The translations under genes and the position numbers were made by a program. This document shows, one piece after another, positions 6,651 to 6,721 of a stretch of 6,721 nucleotides of DNA; within the stretch, counting starts at the first letter, position 1, and every line of letters begins with the position of its first letter. Source of the DNA: Thauera sp. Lineage in GTDB: Bacteria; Pseudomonadota; Gammaproteobacteria; Burkholderiales; Rhodocyclaceae. Below the pieces are notes generated by a model. That model did not search any database. It was given only the letters and a program-made list of their open reading frames with translations, and was not told the origin of the DNA. The stretch covers positions 1-6,721 of the forward strand of contig DMCZ01000143.1 in assembly GCA_003446655.1 (NCBI GenBank), written 5' to 3'.

Positions 6651-6660
6651 TCGCTGCGCT

Positions 6661-6704
6661 GGAAAAGAAAAACCCTCGCGAAGCCTCGAGGGTTTTTCTT
6701 TTCC
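6661..6704. terminator. Strong, probably bidirectional intrinsic terminator after ispH
   Basis: Bases 6661-6678 and 6687-6704 are a perfect 18-bp inverted repeat separated by an 8-nt loop (6679-6686, CGAAGCCT). The stem top is the GC block CCCTCG/CGAGGG. Below it the left arm is A-rich (GGAAAAGAAAAA) and the right arm is T-rich (TTTTTCTTTTCC), so each strand presents a hairpin followed by a U-rich tract. It starts 11 nt after the ispH stop and would end the ribF-ispH transcript. The symmetry suggests it could also stop a convergent transcript entering from the right, but no gene there is visible. Confidence 0.92.
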
Positions 6705-6721
6705 TGATTAGCAACGATGTT

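Overview
The window is GC-rich (roughly two thirds G+C by eye, with strong G/C preference at third codon positions). It carries a chromosomal housekeeping block typical of Proteobacteria. Gene order and protein wording suggest a betaproteobacterium, perhaps near Rhodocyclales (Thauera/Azoarcus-like). That placement comes from remembered resemblance, not from a search. All six genes lie on the plus strand.

Layout. Bases 1-34 are not genomic: they match the 34-nt Illumina Nextera Read-2 transposase adapter at 30 of 34 positions, so the window starts at a contig end with untrimmed adapter. The 3' part of a periplasmic N-acetylmuramoyl-L-alanine amidase gene (amiC type) follows, ending at 788. 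A 103-bp gap holds two hairpins, one of them a plausible short intrinsic terminator (842-862), and a perfect TATAAT -10 box at 866-871. Five genes then follow in tight order: ribF (FAD synthetase/riboflavin kinase), ileS (isoleucyl-tRNA synthetase), lspA (signal peptidase II), fkpB (FKBP-type prolyl isomerase, from a TTG start overlapping the lspA stop) and ispH (HMBPP reductase). An 18-bp perfect inverted repeat with A- and T-rich flanks at 6661-6704 closes the block as an intrinsic, probably bidirectional, terminator. Bases 6705-6721 show nothing recognisable.

How the genes fit together. ribF-ileS-lspA-fkpB-ispH is the same order as the classic E. coli operon, and the promoter before ribF and terminator after ispH bracket it as one likely transcription unit. 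The products do not form one pathway. They supply flavin cofactors, charged tRNA-Ile, lipoprotein maturation, a folding helper and isoprenoid precursors. The amidase upstream belongs to cell-wall splitting at division and appears to be a separate unit.

All catalytic motifs checked are intact, and there are no frameshifts, mobile elements, CRISPR arrays or RNA genes. I found no previously undescribed biological system. The most important observation is the adapter artefact, which creates a false start codon for the first gene.
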